Below, in pieces: positions 43,834-53,067 of a DNA stretch of 64,000 nt. The stretch's first letter is position 1. Each line of letters opens with the position of its first letter. The translations under genes were made by a program, and so were the position numbers. This DNA comes from Myroides pelagicus (GTDB lineage Bacteria > Bacteroidota > Bacteroidia > Flavobacteriales > Flavobacteriaceae): contig NZ_WMJY01000015.1 of NCBI RefSeq assembly GCF_009711055.1, forward strand, positions 1 through 64,000, in the 5' to 3' direction. The notes under the pieces were generated by a model. That model ran no database searches and was not told where the DNA came from. It was given only the letters and a program-made list of their open reading frames with translations.

Positions 43834-45150
43834 ATGGAAAATAGAAAAAAAGTAGCTTTTTATACCCTCGGTTGTAAACTTAACTTCTCTGAAACCTCAA
43901 CAATTGCTAGAAGTTTTACAGATGAAGGGTTTGACCGAGTTGAATTTGAAGAAGTTGCAGATATTTATGTGATAAATACCTGTTCTGTAACAGAAAATGC
44001 AGACAAACAATTTAAACAAATTGTAAAGAAAGCTCAAAAGAAAAATGAGAAAGCATTTGTCGCTGCAGTAGGTTGTTATGCTCAGTTAAAACCAGAAGAA
44101 TTAGCATCAGTTGACGGTGTTGATTTAGTATTAGGAGCAACTGAGAAGTTTAAAATTACTGACTACATCAATGATTTGAGCAAAAATGATATGGGACAAG
44201 TTCACTCTTGTGAAATATCAGAAGCTGACTTTTATGTTGGAAGTTACTCTATTGGTGATCGTACCCGAGCTTTTCTAAAGGTACAAGACGGATGTGACTA
44301 TAAGTGTACCTATTGTACAATACCACTAGCAAGAGGTATTTCTCGCAGTGACACTATGGAAAATGTATTAAAAAACGCTAGTGAGATTGCTTCTAAAGGT
44401 ATTAAAGAGATTGTATTAACAGGTGTTAATATAGGAGATTATGGAAAAGGCGAATTTGGAAACAAAAAACACGAACACACTTTCCTTGAATTAGTAGAAG
44501 CTCTAGACAAAGTAGAAGGTATTGAACGTTTGCGTATCTCTTCAATTGAACCTAATCTATTAAAGAATGAGACTATTGAGTTTGTATCTAAAAGTAGAAC
44601 ATTTGTACCTCACTTTCACATTCCTCTACAATCAGGAAGCGATGATATCTTGAAAAAAATGAAAAGACGTTACTTAAGTAATCTATACGTAGAGCGCGTA
44701 GCTAAGATAAAAGAAGTAATGCCTGATTGCTGTATTGGTGTAGATGTTATTGTTGGTTTTCCTGGGGAATCAGATGAGAAATTCTTAGAGACCTACAACT
44801 TCTTAAACAACTTAGATATTTCCTACCTACACGTATTTACTTACTCTGAAAGAGATAATACGGAAGCAGTAGAGATGGAAGGCGTAGTCCCTATGAATGT
44901 GAGGAATAAGCGAAGTAAAATGCTAAGAGGCTTATCTGTTAAGAAAAGACGTGCATTCTATGAATCGCAAATCGGAAAAGAGAAGATTGTACTTTTCGAA
45001 AGTGAAAATAAAGAAGGATACATTCACGGATTTACCGAAAACTATGTAAAAGTAAAGACACCTTGGAATCCAGAATTAGTAAACACTTTACACAAAGTCA
45101 AATTAACGAAGATTGACGATGACGGAATTGTTCGTCTAGCGTTCGTATAA
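43834..45150 (+). CDS. mtaB: tRNA (N6-threonylcarbamoyladenosine(37)-C2)-methylthiotransferase
   Basis: The 438-residue radical-SAM enzyme adds the methylthio group to t6A37 of tRNAs reading ANN codons, giving ms2t6A. Its three parts are visible. The UPF0004 N-terminus has cluster cysteines C14, C50 and C81 (YTLGCKLNFSE; INTCSVTE; AAVGCYAQ). The radical-SAM CxxxCxxC is at C154, C158 and C161 (CDYKCTYCTIPLARG). A TRAM domain ends the protein (KIVLFESENKEGYIHGFTEN). TRAM and the CTIPLARG pattern distinguish MtaB from MiaB. Monocistronic with a terminator. Confidence 0.95.
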   Translation: MENRKKVAFYTLGCKLNFSETSTIARSFTDEGFDRVEFEEVADIYVINTCSVTENADKQFKQIVKKAQKKNEKAFVAAVGCYAQLKPEELASVDGVDLVLGATEKFKITDYINDLSKNDMGQVHSCEISEADFYVGSYSIGDRTRAFLKVQDGCDYKCTYCTIPLARGISRSDTMENVLKNASEIASKGIKEIVLTGVNIGDYGKGEFGNKKHEHTFLELVEALDKVEGIERLRISSIEPNLLKNETIEFVSKSRTFVPHFHIPLQSGSDDILKKMKRRYLSNLYVERVAKIKEVMPDCCIGVDVIVGFPGESDEKFLETYNFLNNLDISYLHVFTYSERDNTEAVEMEGVVPMNVRNKRSKMLRGLSVKKRRAFYESQIGKEKIVLFESENKEGYIHGFTENYVKVKTPWNPELVNTLHKVKLTKIDDDGIVRLAFV

Positions 45151-45152
45151 AA

Positions 45153-45194
45153 AAAGAAAGCGCTGAACTTAATTGAGTTCAACGCTTTCTTTTT
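45153..45194. terminator. Bidirectional terminator after mtaB
   Basis: AAAGAAAGCGcTGAAC and GTTCAaCGCTTTCTTT pair with one internal mismatch, flanked by A and T runs. It can serve mtaB and the convergent small gene at 45242. Confidence 0.9.
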
Positions 45195-45241
45195 GTCTGC
45201 TTTAGTGTTGTGTGTCTTAATGTAGTAATTCAACCAATGAA

Positions 45242-45523
45242 TTAAATACGGATACCAGGTGGTAACATTTCTTTATATCCTGGGTTCTTTCTGAAAAAAG
45301 AAACTATTTTAGGATGGGTAGGAACAACTCTTAGTTTGCGTTCACGCACAGATTCTAAAATTGCCTTTAAAAAATCACTTGCCTGATTCTGTACTGCATT
45401 CTCTAGTCCCTTTAACTTAGTTAAGAATATTTTTCTTTCTTGTAATGAATACTCTACACTAAGCATTCCTGTATCAGTTTCATATTCAAACTGACGAAGT
45501 AACTCATTGTTTTTAATTTCCAT
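45242..45523 (-). CDS. Small GNAT-like N-acetyltransferase (YjdJ/COG2388 type)
   Basis: A 93-residue protein. It fits the short YjdJ-like acetyltransferases: an N-terminal beta meander (NNELLRQFEYETDTGMLSVE), a helix with the acetyl-CoA-adjacent segment FLKAILESVRERKLRVVPTH, and the terminal PKIVSFFRKNPGYKEML. In COG2388 the last part reads VVPxCPxVxxYxxxHPEY. The usual G-x-G-x-A glycine loop (GRGIGSALV) is degenerate here: residues NAVQNQASDFL occupy its place. Acetyl-CoA binding is therefore doubtful. Convergent with mtaB. Confidence 0.68.
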   Translation of the reverse strand: MEIKNNELLRQFEYETDTGMLSVEYSLQERKIFLTKLKGLENAVQNQASDFLKAILESVRERKLRVVPTHPKIVSFFRKNPGYKEMLPPGIRI

Positions 45524-45732
45524 TATACTAGTAGTTTTTTAAATTTCAATAGATACAATAATGAATCGCTACTATACACATTCAATAAAACTTAGGTTAG
45601 GTGGCTTCACTGATTAAATAAAAATTACTTTTGAGTAGTAACTTTTTTATTTAGCTGTTGAATTCATTATATTTATCAAAATTACGATTTTATTTCTATC
45701 TAGACAATTTTTAAAAAGTTAATTTATTTAAA

Positions 45733-46401
45733 ATGAACAAAATACCAATTTATTTCTTTCCTGGAATGATTTCCAATTCCTTGATATTTGAAAAAATTGA
45801 ATTAGATCACAATCTTTTTACACCTGTTTTTTTTGAATGGTTACCTGTCGAAAAAAATCAAAGTTTAGAAGAATACAGCAACCGATATATCGAAATGATA
45901 AACCACCCTAACCCTGTATTAATAGGTGTTTCTCTAGGAGGTATTATCGCACAAGAAATAGCAAAAAAAATAAAGGTTCGCAAAACAATTATTATCTCTA
46001 GCGTGCGTTCTACAAAAGAGTATCCTTGGTTATATCGCTTTGCAAAATACACAAAACTTTACCGTCTATTACCAACTAATAACATTAATGGCCTTATTGA
46101 GTTTCTAAGCAATAGAAGTAAAAAAAGTAAACGAGAAGAAAGAAAAGCGCTTTATGATCGATACCTTACAGAGAGAAGTAAAGACTATATTGATTGGTGC
46201 ATCGATCAAGTTATGCATTGGAAACAGACGGAAGCAATAGAAAACGTCATTCAAATTCATGGAGATAAAGACGAAATATTTCCAATTAAGAATATCAAAA
46301 ATGCCCTTGTTGTAAAAGGTGGTACACATGCAATGATACTCACAAAATACAACTGGTTCAACACTCAATTACCAAACATAATACAAACAAACGCAATATG
46401 A
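45733..46401 (+). CDS. Alpha/beta-hydrolase-fold protein
   Basis: The 222-residue protein has the nucleophile elbow GVSLGG (Ser67), the acid in GDKDEIFP and the terminal base in GGTHAMI, the complete triad order of alpha/beta hydrolases. It lacks a signal peptide and a cap of typical size. Substrate unknown. Its stop overlaps the start of the lytic transglycosylase gene by four bases (ATGA), which implies translational coupling and perhaps a linked function. Confidence 0.82.
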   Translation: MNKIPIYFFPGMISNSLIFEKIELDHNLFTPVFFEWLPVEKNQSLEEYSNRYIEMINHPNPVLIGVSLGGIIAQEIAKKIKVRKTIIISSVRSTKEYPWLYRFAKYTKLYRLLPTNNINGLIEFLSNRSKKSKREERKALYDRYLTERSKDYIDWCIDQVMHWKQTEAIENVIQIHGDKDEIFPIKNIKNALVVKGGTHAMILTKYNWFNTQLPNIIQTNAI

Positions 46402-47303
46402 AAAAAACAATAACTACTACCCTATCAATCCTTGCCGTTGTAGCAGTATCTTCAACCTTTATATTTTCAGCTAGTCATGATACAGCTAAGGCTGATACTC
46501 CTGTAGAGGAAAACCTCATAAGTCCTCACTTACACGCTATACCGAGTAAAATAAACTTTGCTGGAGAAGAAACTCCACTACATATACCAGATGTAAAAGA
46601 GCGTTTTGAGAGAGAAATGATTGTTAATACAAATTTACACGGATCTACACTTCTAACTATTAAACGAGCTGGTAGATACTTTCCTATCATAGAACCCATA
46701 CTAGCTAAAAACGGTATTCCCGATGACTTTAAATACTTATGTGTTATCGAAAGCGCTTTATCTAATGCTGTCTCACCTGCTGGAGCTAGTGGTTTTTGGC
46801 AATTTATGAAAGGGACTGCTAAAGACTATGGTCTTGTTGTTGATGAGACGATAGACGAACGATATGACCTTATAAAAGCAACTGAAGCTGCTTGTAACTA
46901 TTTAAATGATGCTAAAGCTAAATTTGGATCATGGACTTTAGTTGCTGCTTCTTACAACAGAGGAATGGCTGGTATCAATAGAGCCTTAGATAATCAATAT
47001 GTTGACAATTATTACGACCTATTCTTAAACCAAGAAACCTCTCGTTATGTTTTTAGAATGTTAGCTTTAAAAGAAATTATGTCTAATGCTGATAAATATG
47101 GTTTTGCTGTTCCAGTAAATCTGACCTATAAAAATATTAAAACAAAAAAAGTAGCGGTAGATTACGATATTGCTGACCTACCTTTATTTGCAAAAGAACA
47201 AGGAGTTAATTACAAATTATTAAAATTACACAACCCTTGGTTAGTGAGTAGCAGCTTCAAACCTAAAGGGCAAACGTATTATATGGAAATACCAATCCAA
47301 TAA
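46398..47303 (+). CDS. Lytic transglycosylase (SLT domain)
   Basis: The 301-residue product has an N-terminal signal or anchor (TTTLSILAVVAVSSTFIFSA) and a transglycosylase SLT domain. FKYLCVIESALSNAVSPAGA holds catalytic Glu118, then SGFWQFMKGTAKDYGL and SYNRGMAGINRAL follow. It cleaves the glycan strands of murein with formation of 1,6-anhydro ends, in the periplasm. No LysM repeats are present, unlike MltD. A short C-terminal segment (LPLFAKEQGVNYKLLKLHNP) resembles the beginning of a LysM-like linker. Coupled by ATGA overlap to the hydrolase gene upstream. Followed by a terminator. Confidence 0.9.
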   Translation: MKKTITTTLSILAVVAVSSTFIFSASHDTAKADTPVEENLISPHLHAIPSKINFAGEETPLHIPDVKERFEREMIVNTNLHGSTLLTIKRAGRYFPIIEPILAKNGIPDDFKYLCVIESALSNAVSPAGASGFWQFMKGTAKDYGLVVDETIDERYDLIKATEAACNYLNDAKAKFGSWTLVAASYNRGMAGINRALDNQYVDNYYDLFLNQETSRYVFRMLALKEIMSNADKYGFAVPVNLTYKNIKTKKVAVDYDIADLPLFAKEQGVNYKLLKLHNPWLVSSSFKPKGQTYYMEIPIQ

Positions 47304-47312
47304 TCTATCTAC

Positions 47313-47366
47313 AAAAACAACGCTAATCTGACTTACTCAACATTGTATGCTTTTAGCGTTGTTTTT
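47313..47366 (+). terminator. Terminator of the hydrolase-transglycosylase operon
   Basis: AAAAACAACGCTAA (47313-47326) pairs with TTAGCGTTGTTTTT (47353-47366), enclosing a 26-base loop, with T7 at the end. Confidence 0.75.
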
Positions 47367-47373
47367 TTATTAG

Positions 47374-47381
47374 TACTTTTG
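47374..47381 (+). promoter_or_regulatory. -7 box of the 69-residue protein gene
   Basis: TACTTTTG fits TAnnTTTG, and ATG follows 16 bases later. Confidence 0.45.
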
Positions 47382-47397
47382 TTCAAAACTTTTTCAC

Positions 47398-47607
47398 ATG
47401 GATAAAGAACAATACCTTAATCAAGCTAAAGAAATTATATTCAAAAAGAATTTTGTTGTTCCTTTTGAACTAATTCCCGGAAGTATAGTAACTAGCCTTG
47501 AACAGTATTTTAACAGTCTATCTAAAGCTTATTTAGCAAGTAAAGACAGTCGATTAGTTGAGCTATTTCACGATAAAATTGAACAGCTAAAACACTTTGA
47601 CTTATAA
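47398..47607 (+). CDS. Small conserved-looking protein of 69 residues
   Basis: A cytosolic helical protein (MDKEQYLNQAKEIIFKKNFV, then PFELIPGSIVTSLEQYFNSL and a helix ending KIEQLKHFDL). I do not recognise a family. It has a promoter box directly upstream after a terminator, regular codon use and a start with a clear ATG. I therefore consider it a real, monocistronic gene. Its end overlaps the convergent hydrolase gene by six bases. Confidence 0.6.
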   Translation: MDKEQYLNQAKEIIFKKNFVVPFELIPGSIVTSLEQYFNSLSKAYLASKDSRLVELFHDKIEQLKHFDL

Positions 47608-48384
47608 ATAAATACTGAGAAATGAAACAATCCTCTGTTTAACTTCTTCTTTAGACTCCTTATGAGGAGTATGCCCTACTCCTTCTAATATGTAAGACAT
47701 TGAAATTCCCTGGGTTTGTGACACTGTTAGTCTCAGTTGATTGAGTGTACCATATTCATCAAGATCTCCTTGTATAAACAAAAGAGGACTCTTAATCGCT
47801 ATTAAGTCTTCAACCATACTCCAATCACTATACCACTCAGAAAGCCAGGTGTCCACCCACGCATGTACTAAGTCATCAACTTTGCCTCCATGATACTTTG
47901 TTAATCGCTGCTTGAGATCTGTTGTTTGATAAGCTAGCCAAGATGCTTTTACACCTTCTAAAGTTAATTCTTCGACGATAACATGTGCTGCTTCACTAAC
48001 TATTGCTTTTGTCTTATGACTATACAAAATTCCATACCACAACGCGATGGACGCACCATCACTATGCCCAAACAAAGCCACTTCCTCTAGTGCTAAACTT
48101 ACCAGTAATTGGTCTAAAAATATAGCTTCTTGTTTTAAATAGTCCTTTGTTCGTATGGGTGTATCCATATTGTCTGACAACCCATATCCTACGCGATCAT
48201 AAACTATTATATCGCAACTCAATGCTTCAGCTAATAACTCTGGCCAATCTCTCCAAAGTGTAACACATCCTAGTGAATCGTGTAAGAGTACAAGTGTTCG
48301 ACCAACGTTTTCTGTCTGTCTAATGTGTTTTACAAATACTTTTTTACCTCCTATATCAATAAATTGTTTTTCGATTTGTAGCAT
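47602..48384 (-). CDS. Alpha/beta hydrolase
   Basis: The 260-residue product has the oxyanion region LLHDSLGCVTLWRDWPEL, the nucleophile GHSDGAS (Ser108), the acid in GDLDEYG and the base in VGHTPHKE. The pattern fits the family around haloperoxidase-like or esterase-like enzymes. Substrate not deducible. No signal peptide. It overlaps the convergent 69-residue gene by six bases, so there is no room for a terminator between them. Confidence 0.85.
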   Translation of the reverse strand: MLQIEKQFIDIGGKKVFVKHIRQTENVGRTLVLLHDSLGCVTLWRDWPELLAEALSCDIIVYDRVGYGLSDNMDTPIRTKDYLKQEAIFLDQLLVSLALEEVALFGHSDGASIALWYGILYSHKTKAIVSEAAHVIVEELTLEGVKASWLAYQTTDLKQRLTKYHGGKVDDLVHAWVDTWLSEWYSDWSMVEDLIAIKSPLLFIQGDLDEYGTLNQLRLTVSQTQGISMSYILEGVGHTPHKESKEEVKQRIVSFLSIYL

Positions 48385-48439
48385 ACCTCTTTTATTTTAC
48401 TTTTCACCCTTTCACTATTCCTTTTTTTCACTAAAAACA

Positions 48440-49957
48440 CTACATCCAAGCCTTTTGTTCTTTTTCAACGATTGCCAACCATTTATCTCTTAACTTACAT
48501 AAAGCGCAATAGTCTGAAGTGCTAAATACTAAACTCCCCCCTGCAGTATACAGTCGAATACTACCTACGTTATAAGGTCTCTGCCAAGCTAATTGAGATA
48601 CTACTATCTTCTGTATTTTAAAGGGCTCTAACACTGAATAACTGATATCCCATACTCCTGAACGAATAACTATATAATCATTGGTATATATTAATCCTCC
48701 ATTGTGATAATATCGCCACACCAACATTGTCATGAAAACAAAGTAGCCCAATATTGCTATTACTAACCAATTCATCGTTAAAATATCTTGTAATATAAAG
48801 CTTCCTACAAGCGTAGGTATAATCACTAATAAGAAAAATCGAAACCCAAAATAGCGATAATTGTGTTTTATTTTTTCTCCTTCCCACTGTAGTGGCTGTG
48901 TGTAAATCATATCTACCAATGCCGCTAATTCTTCTTGTGAACATCCCGGAATATCAAGTGCCGTCTTTTTGTTTTCATTTTCATTTCCTGACACTTGATA
49001 AATTCTAAAGTTTGTTATGTTCATTAGCTTTTGAAAGTAATTACGCGTCAGACGAATAAACTGTACTCGCGTAGGACGTATAATCGTACTCTTTGTATGA
49101 AATAGACCATAAGACAACAGTAAGCTGTTGTTTTGAAGTTTTATTTCAAAGTTGTAGTAGCGAATTATTGTTCGTACAAGATTGACAAATAAAGCTAATA
49201 TTAAGAAGGAGACAACCAAACTTATCGTCATTCCTACTGAAATAGCTGTTGTCTGAAACTCTTCTAAAAGCTCTCGCTGAAAAATCCCCTTGTACAAGCG
49301 TGTCCCTTCATAGTATAACGTATTAAAAAACACTACTACTAACCCTATCGTATATAAATAATTAGCTGTAAGTCCTATCTTAAACAGTGTAGTTAAACTT
49401 ATCTTTTTTAATTCAACAGTAACATCTTCTTCTCTTTGTGCTGTTTCTACTTCTTCCGTATTGTTTACATCAGTATTTTCTCTATAAGCTAATAAAGTCT
49501 CTTTTAAAGATTGCCCTATTAATAAAGACACCGCTGGAATTACCCCTTCTTTTGCACTACTACCCGCTGACTCTACCTCTACAGAATACACTTCCAAAAT
49601 CTTATCTAAAAAAGACTGATTAATATTCACTTGTTGAATCTTGCTCAATTGTATCGTTGTTTTACTCTTAGTGATTACACCTTTCTCAATGACCAATGAT
49701 GCTGTCCCTTGGTCAATTGAAAAAGTAAAATTGCGATAGTTCAAATAGGCATACACAAGCATTAACAGTAAACCACCAATAGCAACTAAGCCAACTGTAG
49801 TCCACCATTGACTATCTTGTCCTGATAACCTACTATACAGAATAATCAACAACGGAAAAAATGCGCGTACTGCTTTTCTCATTCCATTAAAAAAACCGAT
49901 CACTATCCCTACTGGATCCTGTCGCTGAGGTTGATAAAAGTCAATTGGTTTACTCAT
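48440..49957 (-). CDS. Bacterial-PH (DUF304) membrane protein, YdbT-like
   Basis: The 505-residue protein has alternating pairs of transmembrane helices and bPH2 domains, three copies: FTFSIDQGTASLVIEKGVIT, then YNFEIKLQNNSLLLSYGLFH and GLIYTNDYIVIRSGVWDISY. Each begins in the way typical of YdbS/YdbT proteins. In Bacillus subtilis YdbS-YdbT give resistance to certain bacteriocins. In Bacteroidota the role is unknown. The N-terminus overlaps the end of the YdbS-like gene by eight bases, an arrangement conserved from B. subtilis. Confidence 0.85.
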   Translation of the reverse strand: MSKPIDFYQPQRQDPVGIVIGFFNGMRKAVRAFFPLLIILYSRLSGQDSQWWTTVGLVAIGGLLLMLVYAYLNYRNFTFSIDQGTASLVIEKGVITKSKTTIQLSKIQQVNINQSFLDKILEVYSVEVESAGSSAKEGVIPAVSLLIGQSLKETLLAYRENTDVNNTEEVETAQREEDVTVELKKISLTTLFKIGLTANYLYTIGLVVVFFNTLYYEGTRLYKGIFQRELLEEFQTTAISVGMTISLVVSFLILALFVNLVRTIIRYYNFEIKLQNNSLLLSYGLFHTKSTIIRPTRVQFIRLTRNYFQKLMNITNFRIYQVSGNENENKKTALDIPGCSQEELAALVDMIYTQPLQWEGEKIKHNYRYFGFRFFLLVIIPTLVGSFILQDILTMNWLVIAILGYFVFMTMLVWRYYHNGGLIYTNDYIVIRSGVWDISYSVLEPFKIQKIVVSQLAWQRPYNVGSIRLYTAGGSLVFSTSDYCALCKLRDKWLAIVEKEQKAWM

Positions 49958-50522
49958 CTTCTCCCAATGTTATTTCATGTTTTACTTCTGCTAATGGCTG
50001 TACTTTTGTGATTACAAAAGTTTTAATCTTTTCTGCATCATTAAGCGTAAGCCCAGGAATACACAAATCGCCTAATTGTCCTCCTGCTGTAAAGAATACT
50101 AATTCACACAAACCAAACATACGAGACACTGCTCCCTGATAAACTTCCACATGTTGCACTCGATTATAAGGTACGACCAATTGCTTTCTGTTTATTAAAC
50201 CGGTTTTATAGATGATATCGTGTTGTCTAATGGCATATCCTTTATAATGAAAACCATAGACACCAACAATTGCACTGATTACTCCAATCAGAAGACAACT
50301 CAAAAAAATACCCCACTCTAAAGTCTTACTGATGGCTAACCCAGTAAAGTAATTTCCAACAAAAAATGCTCCGATACCTATTCCAAAAAATACAACCAGC
50401 CTAATGGCTGCCCATATAATCTCTAATCGAAAATATTGATGATCTAGTTTACTAAATACAACTTCTTCTACGGAAGGAAGCTGTGTTATTTCTACTTGTT
50501 TGTTACTAAAATTGTCTTCCAT
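49950..50522 (-). CDS. Bacterial-PH (DUF304) membrane protein, YdbS-like
   Basis: About 190 residues from ATG at 50522 (MEDNFSNKQVEITQLPSVEE). An upstream GTG at 50567 would add 15. Two membrane helices lie near residues 45-85. A single bPH2 domain follows (YAIRQHDIIYKTGLINRKQL; VPYNRVQHVEVYQGAVSRMF). It is the partner of the larger three-domain protein (48440-49957), with which it overlaps by eight bases. A ribosome-binding site AGAGGA precedes the chosen start. Together they probably form a complex in the cytoplasmic membrane. Confidence 0.85.
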   Translation of the reverse strand: MEDNFSNKQVEITQLPSVEEVVFSKLDHQYFRLEIIWAAIRLVVFFGIGIGAFFVGNYFTGLAISKTLEWGIFLSCLLIGVISAIVGVYGFHYKGYAIRQHDIIYKTGLINRKQLVVPYNRVQHVEVYQGAVSRMFGLCELVFFTAGGQLGDLCIPGLTLNDAEKIKTFVITKVQPLAEVKHEITLGEDE

Positions 50523-50769
50523 TCCTCTTTTTTTTGTTCTTGCTTTGGGTACTAAATATACTATCACGGCGTCATATTACCTAATAATCGGACAAATATC
50601 CATATCAACAAAACGAAAATACAATAACAAACTAACTATCAAAAACTTAATCCTAATCTACGTGCTTAATACAGTCTGTATATTCTCATAAAAACGGCTC
50701 TTCTATTAACGAATAGGCTTTTACTTTAAGTATTCGCTAACATTTCCATACAACTTCAAAAGATTTTAA

Positions 50770-50777
50770 TATTTTTG
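50770..50777 (+). promoter_or_regulatory. -7 box of the ybaB-like gene
   Basis: TATTTTTG fits TAnnTTTG, 26 bases ahead of the ATG at 50804. Confidence 0.5.
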
Positions 50778-50803
50778 CCCCTATAATTTTAATACATTAT
50801 TTT

Positions 50804-51127
50804 ATGTTCGGAGACTTAATGGGAATGATGGGTAAGCTACAAGAAACCCAAGCAAAAATTGAGGAGACTAAAAAAAGATTAGACACTGTATTAATTGATG
50901 ACCAAAGTAGTGATGGTTTATTACAAGTGACAATGACAGCTAACAGATCGATTAAATCTCTTTCTCTTGCTGACGAACTACTAGAAGATAAAGAACAACT
51001 AGAAGACTACTTAGTGATGGTACTAAATCGCACTATCGAAAAAGCATCAACAATCAACGAAGCTGAATTAGCAGCCGCAGCTAAAGACGGAATGCCAAAC
51101 ATACCAGGACTAGACCTATTCAAATAA
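50804..51127 (+). CDS. YbaB/EbfC nucleoid-associated protein
   Basis: The 107-residue protein has the Met-Gly-rich start ([20 protein letters not shown]), an amphipathic helix, a central beta sheet ([20 protein letters not shown]) and the closing [16 protein letters not shown]. This is the YbaB/EbfC fold, a tweezer-like dimer binding DNA. In many bacteria it is co-transcribed with recR or dnaX. Here it is followed after two bases by a DUF4369 lipoprotein gene instead. The function in chromosome organisation is inferred from the family. Confidence 0.9.
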   Translation: MFGDLMGMMGKLQETQAKIEETKKRLDTVLIDDQSSDGLLQVTMTANRSIKSLSLADELLEDKEQLEDYLVMVLNRTIEKASTINEAELAAAAKDGMPNIPGLDLFK

Positions 51128-51129
51128 TT

Positions 51130-51861
51130 ATGAAAAAAATAATATACTCAATTTTATTAGCTTGTGGAGCCTTAGTTGCTGCTTGTTCTGACTCTCCTTC
51201 TACCAAAGGTAATACGACTATTACAGGTGAAGTTGCTGGACTAAAACAAGGTAAACTCTACTTATACCAGATGAAAGATACATCTTTTGTCGCTATTGAC
51301 TCTCTTATTGTCAATGGAGCTAAAGATGCTAAGTTCGCTTTTGGATTAGACCTTGAAAGCCCAGAAATGTTATTCCTTACTTTAGATAGAGGGCATACGA
51401 AATCTAAGGATAACCAAATCGCTTTCTTTGCAGAACCAGGTAATATAGAAGTCAATACTACCTTAAAACACTTCTATGCAGATGTGGAGGTAAAAGGATC
51501 GAGCAATCAACCTGTTTACCAAGAGTATTTAAAAACGCGTGCTGCTTTGTTAGATGTTCAAAATGCACTGATTGTCGATATTTTTAAAGCACAGAAAAGT
51601 GAAAACACCAAAGCTTTAGACAGTTTACAGAAATTAGATGAAAAACTAACCACGCGTAGATATCTTAATGCTATCAACTTTGCGTTAACCCACCCTTCTA
51701 GTGATGTAGCTCCTTATGTCGCTTTAACGGACTTATACAATGCTAATACCAAGTATCTTGATACGATTTACAATTCGCTTGATACAACTATTGCTTCAAA
51801 TAAATATGGCAAGCAATTAAAAGAGTATATTGCTGAACGCAAAGAAATGGAAAAAAAATAA
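51130..51861 (+). CDS. DUF4369 lipoprotein
   Basis: The 243-residue product starts MKKIIYSILLACGALVAACS, a lipoprotein signal with Cys19. The DUF4369 domain follows: ITGEVAGLKQGKLYLYQMKD, IDSLIVNGAKDAKFAFG, then LTLDRG, AFFAEPGNIEVNTTLKHF and VKGSSNQPVYQEYL. In larger relatives this domain precedes a TlpA-like thioredoxin. Here it stands alone with a helical C-terminal half. Probably an envelope protein of unknown role. It follows the ybaB-like gene after two bases in an operon, with a terminator downstream. Confidence 0.82.
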   Translation: MKKIIYSILLACGALVAACSDSPSTKGNTTITGEVAGLKQGKLYLYQMKDTSFVAIDSLIVNGAKDAKFAFGLDLESPEMLFLTLDRGHTKSKDNQIAFFAEPGNIEVNTTLKHFYADVEVKGSSNQPVYQEYLKTRAALLDVQNALIVDIFKAQKSENTKALDSLQKLDEKLTTRRYLNAINFALTHPSSDVAPYVALTDLYNANTKYLDTIYNSLDTTIASNKYGKQLKEYIAERKEMEKK

Positions 51862-51876
51862 TTCCTATATAAATAC

Positions 51877-51906
51877 AACGCCTTTGTCTAAAAGGCGTTT
51901 TTCTTT
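51877..51906 (+). terminator. Terminator of the ybaB-DUF4369 operon
   Basis: AACGCCTTT and AAAGGCGTT form a 9-bp stem with a short loop and a T-rich tail that ends just before the next ATG. Confidence 0.88.
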
Positions 51907-51912
51907 TCTACT

Positions 51913-52485
51913 ATGGCTGATCTAATTCAAGAATTACAAGACTCCTTATGTCTTTCCAAAAAAGATAGTTTACTGGCTAGTACTTACTTTAAAAGAGTTG
52001 TTTACCCAAAAGGAACTTATTTACAAGAAATAGGTAGCCCTTGCAATAAATTGTATTTCTTAGTACAGGGAAATATTCGAATTTTCAACTTAGTTAAAGC
52101 AAAAGAAATCACCCAATGGATTAGCATTCCTGGATACTTTGTTACTAACCTCTCTGCTTGGTTGTTTGATTACCCAAATACTTGGAACTTACAAGCACTC
52201 AATGAGATTGTCGTCTATGAAATCACAAAGACAGACTATGCTTCACTTCCTCAAGTAATCAGTAATTGGTATCAAAAAGAACGCTTCTTTATCGGACATT
52301 GCTTCCTTCAAATGGAAAGCCGTATCAATCAATTCTTATCACTCAATAGTGAGGAGCGTTACCTTGCTTTTTGCAAAGAGCACCTATTCCTGTTCAATGA
52401 AGTACCTCATCAGTATATTGCTTCCCTTCTAGGTATGACCTCAGAGACCTTGAGTCGCCTCCGAAATACTCGTGCTAAACAATAG
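51913..52485 (+). CDS. Crp/Fnr-family transcriptional regulator
   Basis: The 190-residue protein has an N-terminal cyclic-nucleotide-binding-like barrel (residues 15-115; KGTYLQEIGSPCNKLYFLVQ, then GNIRIFN). A C-terminal winged-helix region follows, with the HTH at VPHQYIASLLGMTSETLSRL. It lacks the arginine and other phosphate-binding residues of CAP, so cAMP binding is not expected. Such proteins in Bacteroidota control small neighbouring genes. The SRPBCC gene 81 bases downstream could be a target. Confidence 0.88.
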   Translation: MADLIQELQDSLCLSKKDSLLASTYFKRVVYPKGTYLQEIGSPCNKLYFLVQGNIRIFNLVKAKEITQWISIPGYFVTNLSAWLFDYPNTWNLQALNEIVVYEITKTDYASLPQVISNWYQKERFFIGHCFLQMESRINQFLSLNSEERYLAFCKEHLFLFNEVPHQYIASLLGMTSETLSRLRNTRAKQ

Positions 52486-52566
52486 ATTTCATCTGTTTTT
52501 TTGTTGATCTAAATCAAAAAATATCTTTTTTTTATCAGCCATCTTTGCTGTATAAATTATCAGATT

Positions 52567-52986
52567 ATGAAACTACGTACTGAAATTAAGATTATTGGAA
52601 CACCTGAACAGATTTGGGAATGCCTTACTGACTTTACTTCTTATCTAGACTGGAACCCTTTCATTAAAAGTATAAAAGGTGAAGCAAAACAACACGCCAA
52701 ACTACAAGTACAAATCGATACTATGACATTTACCCCTATAGTAATAGAAGCTATTGCTTGTGTACGCTTCAGCTGGTTGGGCAAACTATTCATCAAAGGA
52801 TTATTTGACGGATTGCATAGTTTCGAAATTACTCCATTGGCAAATGGCACTTGCTTATTAGTCCAGCAAGAAGAGTTTAAGGGAATTCTTGTCCCTCTAC
52901 TGGCTAAAAAGTTAAAAACAGAAACGCTCGCAGGATTTCACGCGATGAACAAAGCGCTTAAACAAAGAGTAGAGCAATCGGAGTAA
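52567..52986 (+). CDS. SRPBCC (START-like) domain protein
   Basis: The 139-residue protein fits the polyketide cyclase/START-like ligand-binding fold: IKIIGTPEQIWECLTDFTSY, then LDWNPFIKSIKGEAK, later GLHSFEITPLANGTCLLVQQ and a long C-terminal helix. These proteins bind hydrophobic ligands. The ligand is unknown. Cytosolic. Placed between a Crp-like regulator and the cobalamin genes. Co-regulation with the former is more likely than with the latter. Confidence 0.82.
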   Translation: MKLRTEIKIIGTPEQIWECLTDFTSYLDWNPFIKSIKGEAKQHAKLQVQIDTMTFTPIVIEAIACVRFSWLGKLFIKGLFDGLHSFEITPLANGTCLLVQQEEFKGILVPLLAKKLKTETLAGFHAMNKALKQRVEQSE

Positions 52987-53067
52987 TACATTGTGTTTTT
53001 TTGTATATTGAGGCAGTTATTAAAACAAGCCTTTAGCAATTCCAATGACTAAAAAAACACCAAACAA

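Noticed and set aside
52987..53067. Cobalamin riboswitch before cobT
   Set aside because: The interval is only 81 bases and shows none of the B12-box sequence; too short.
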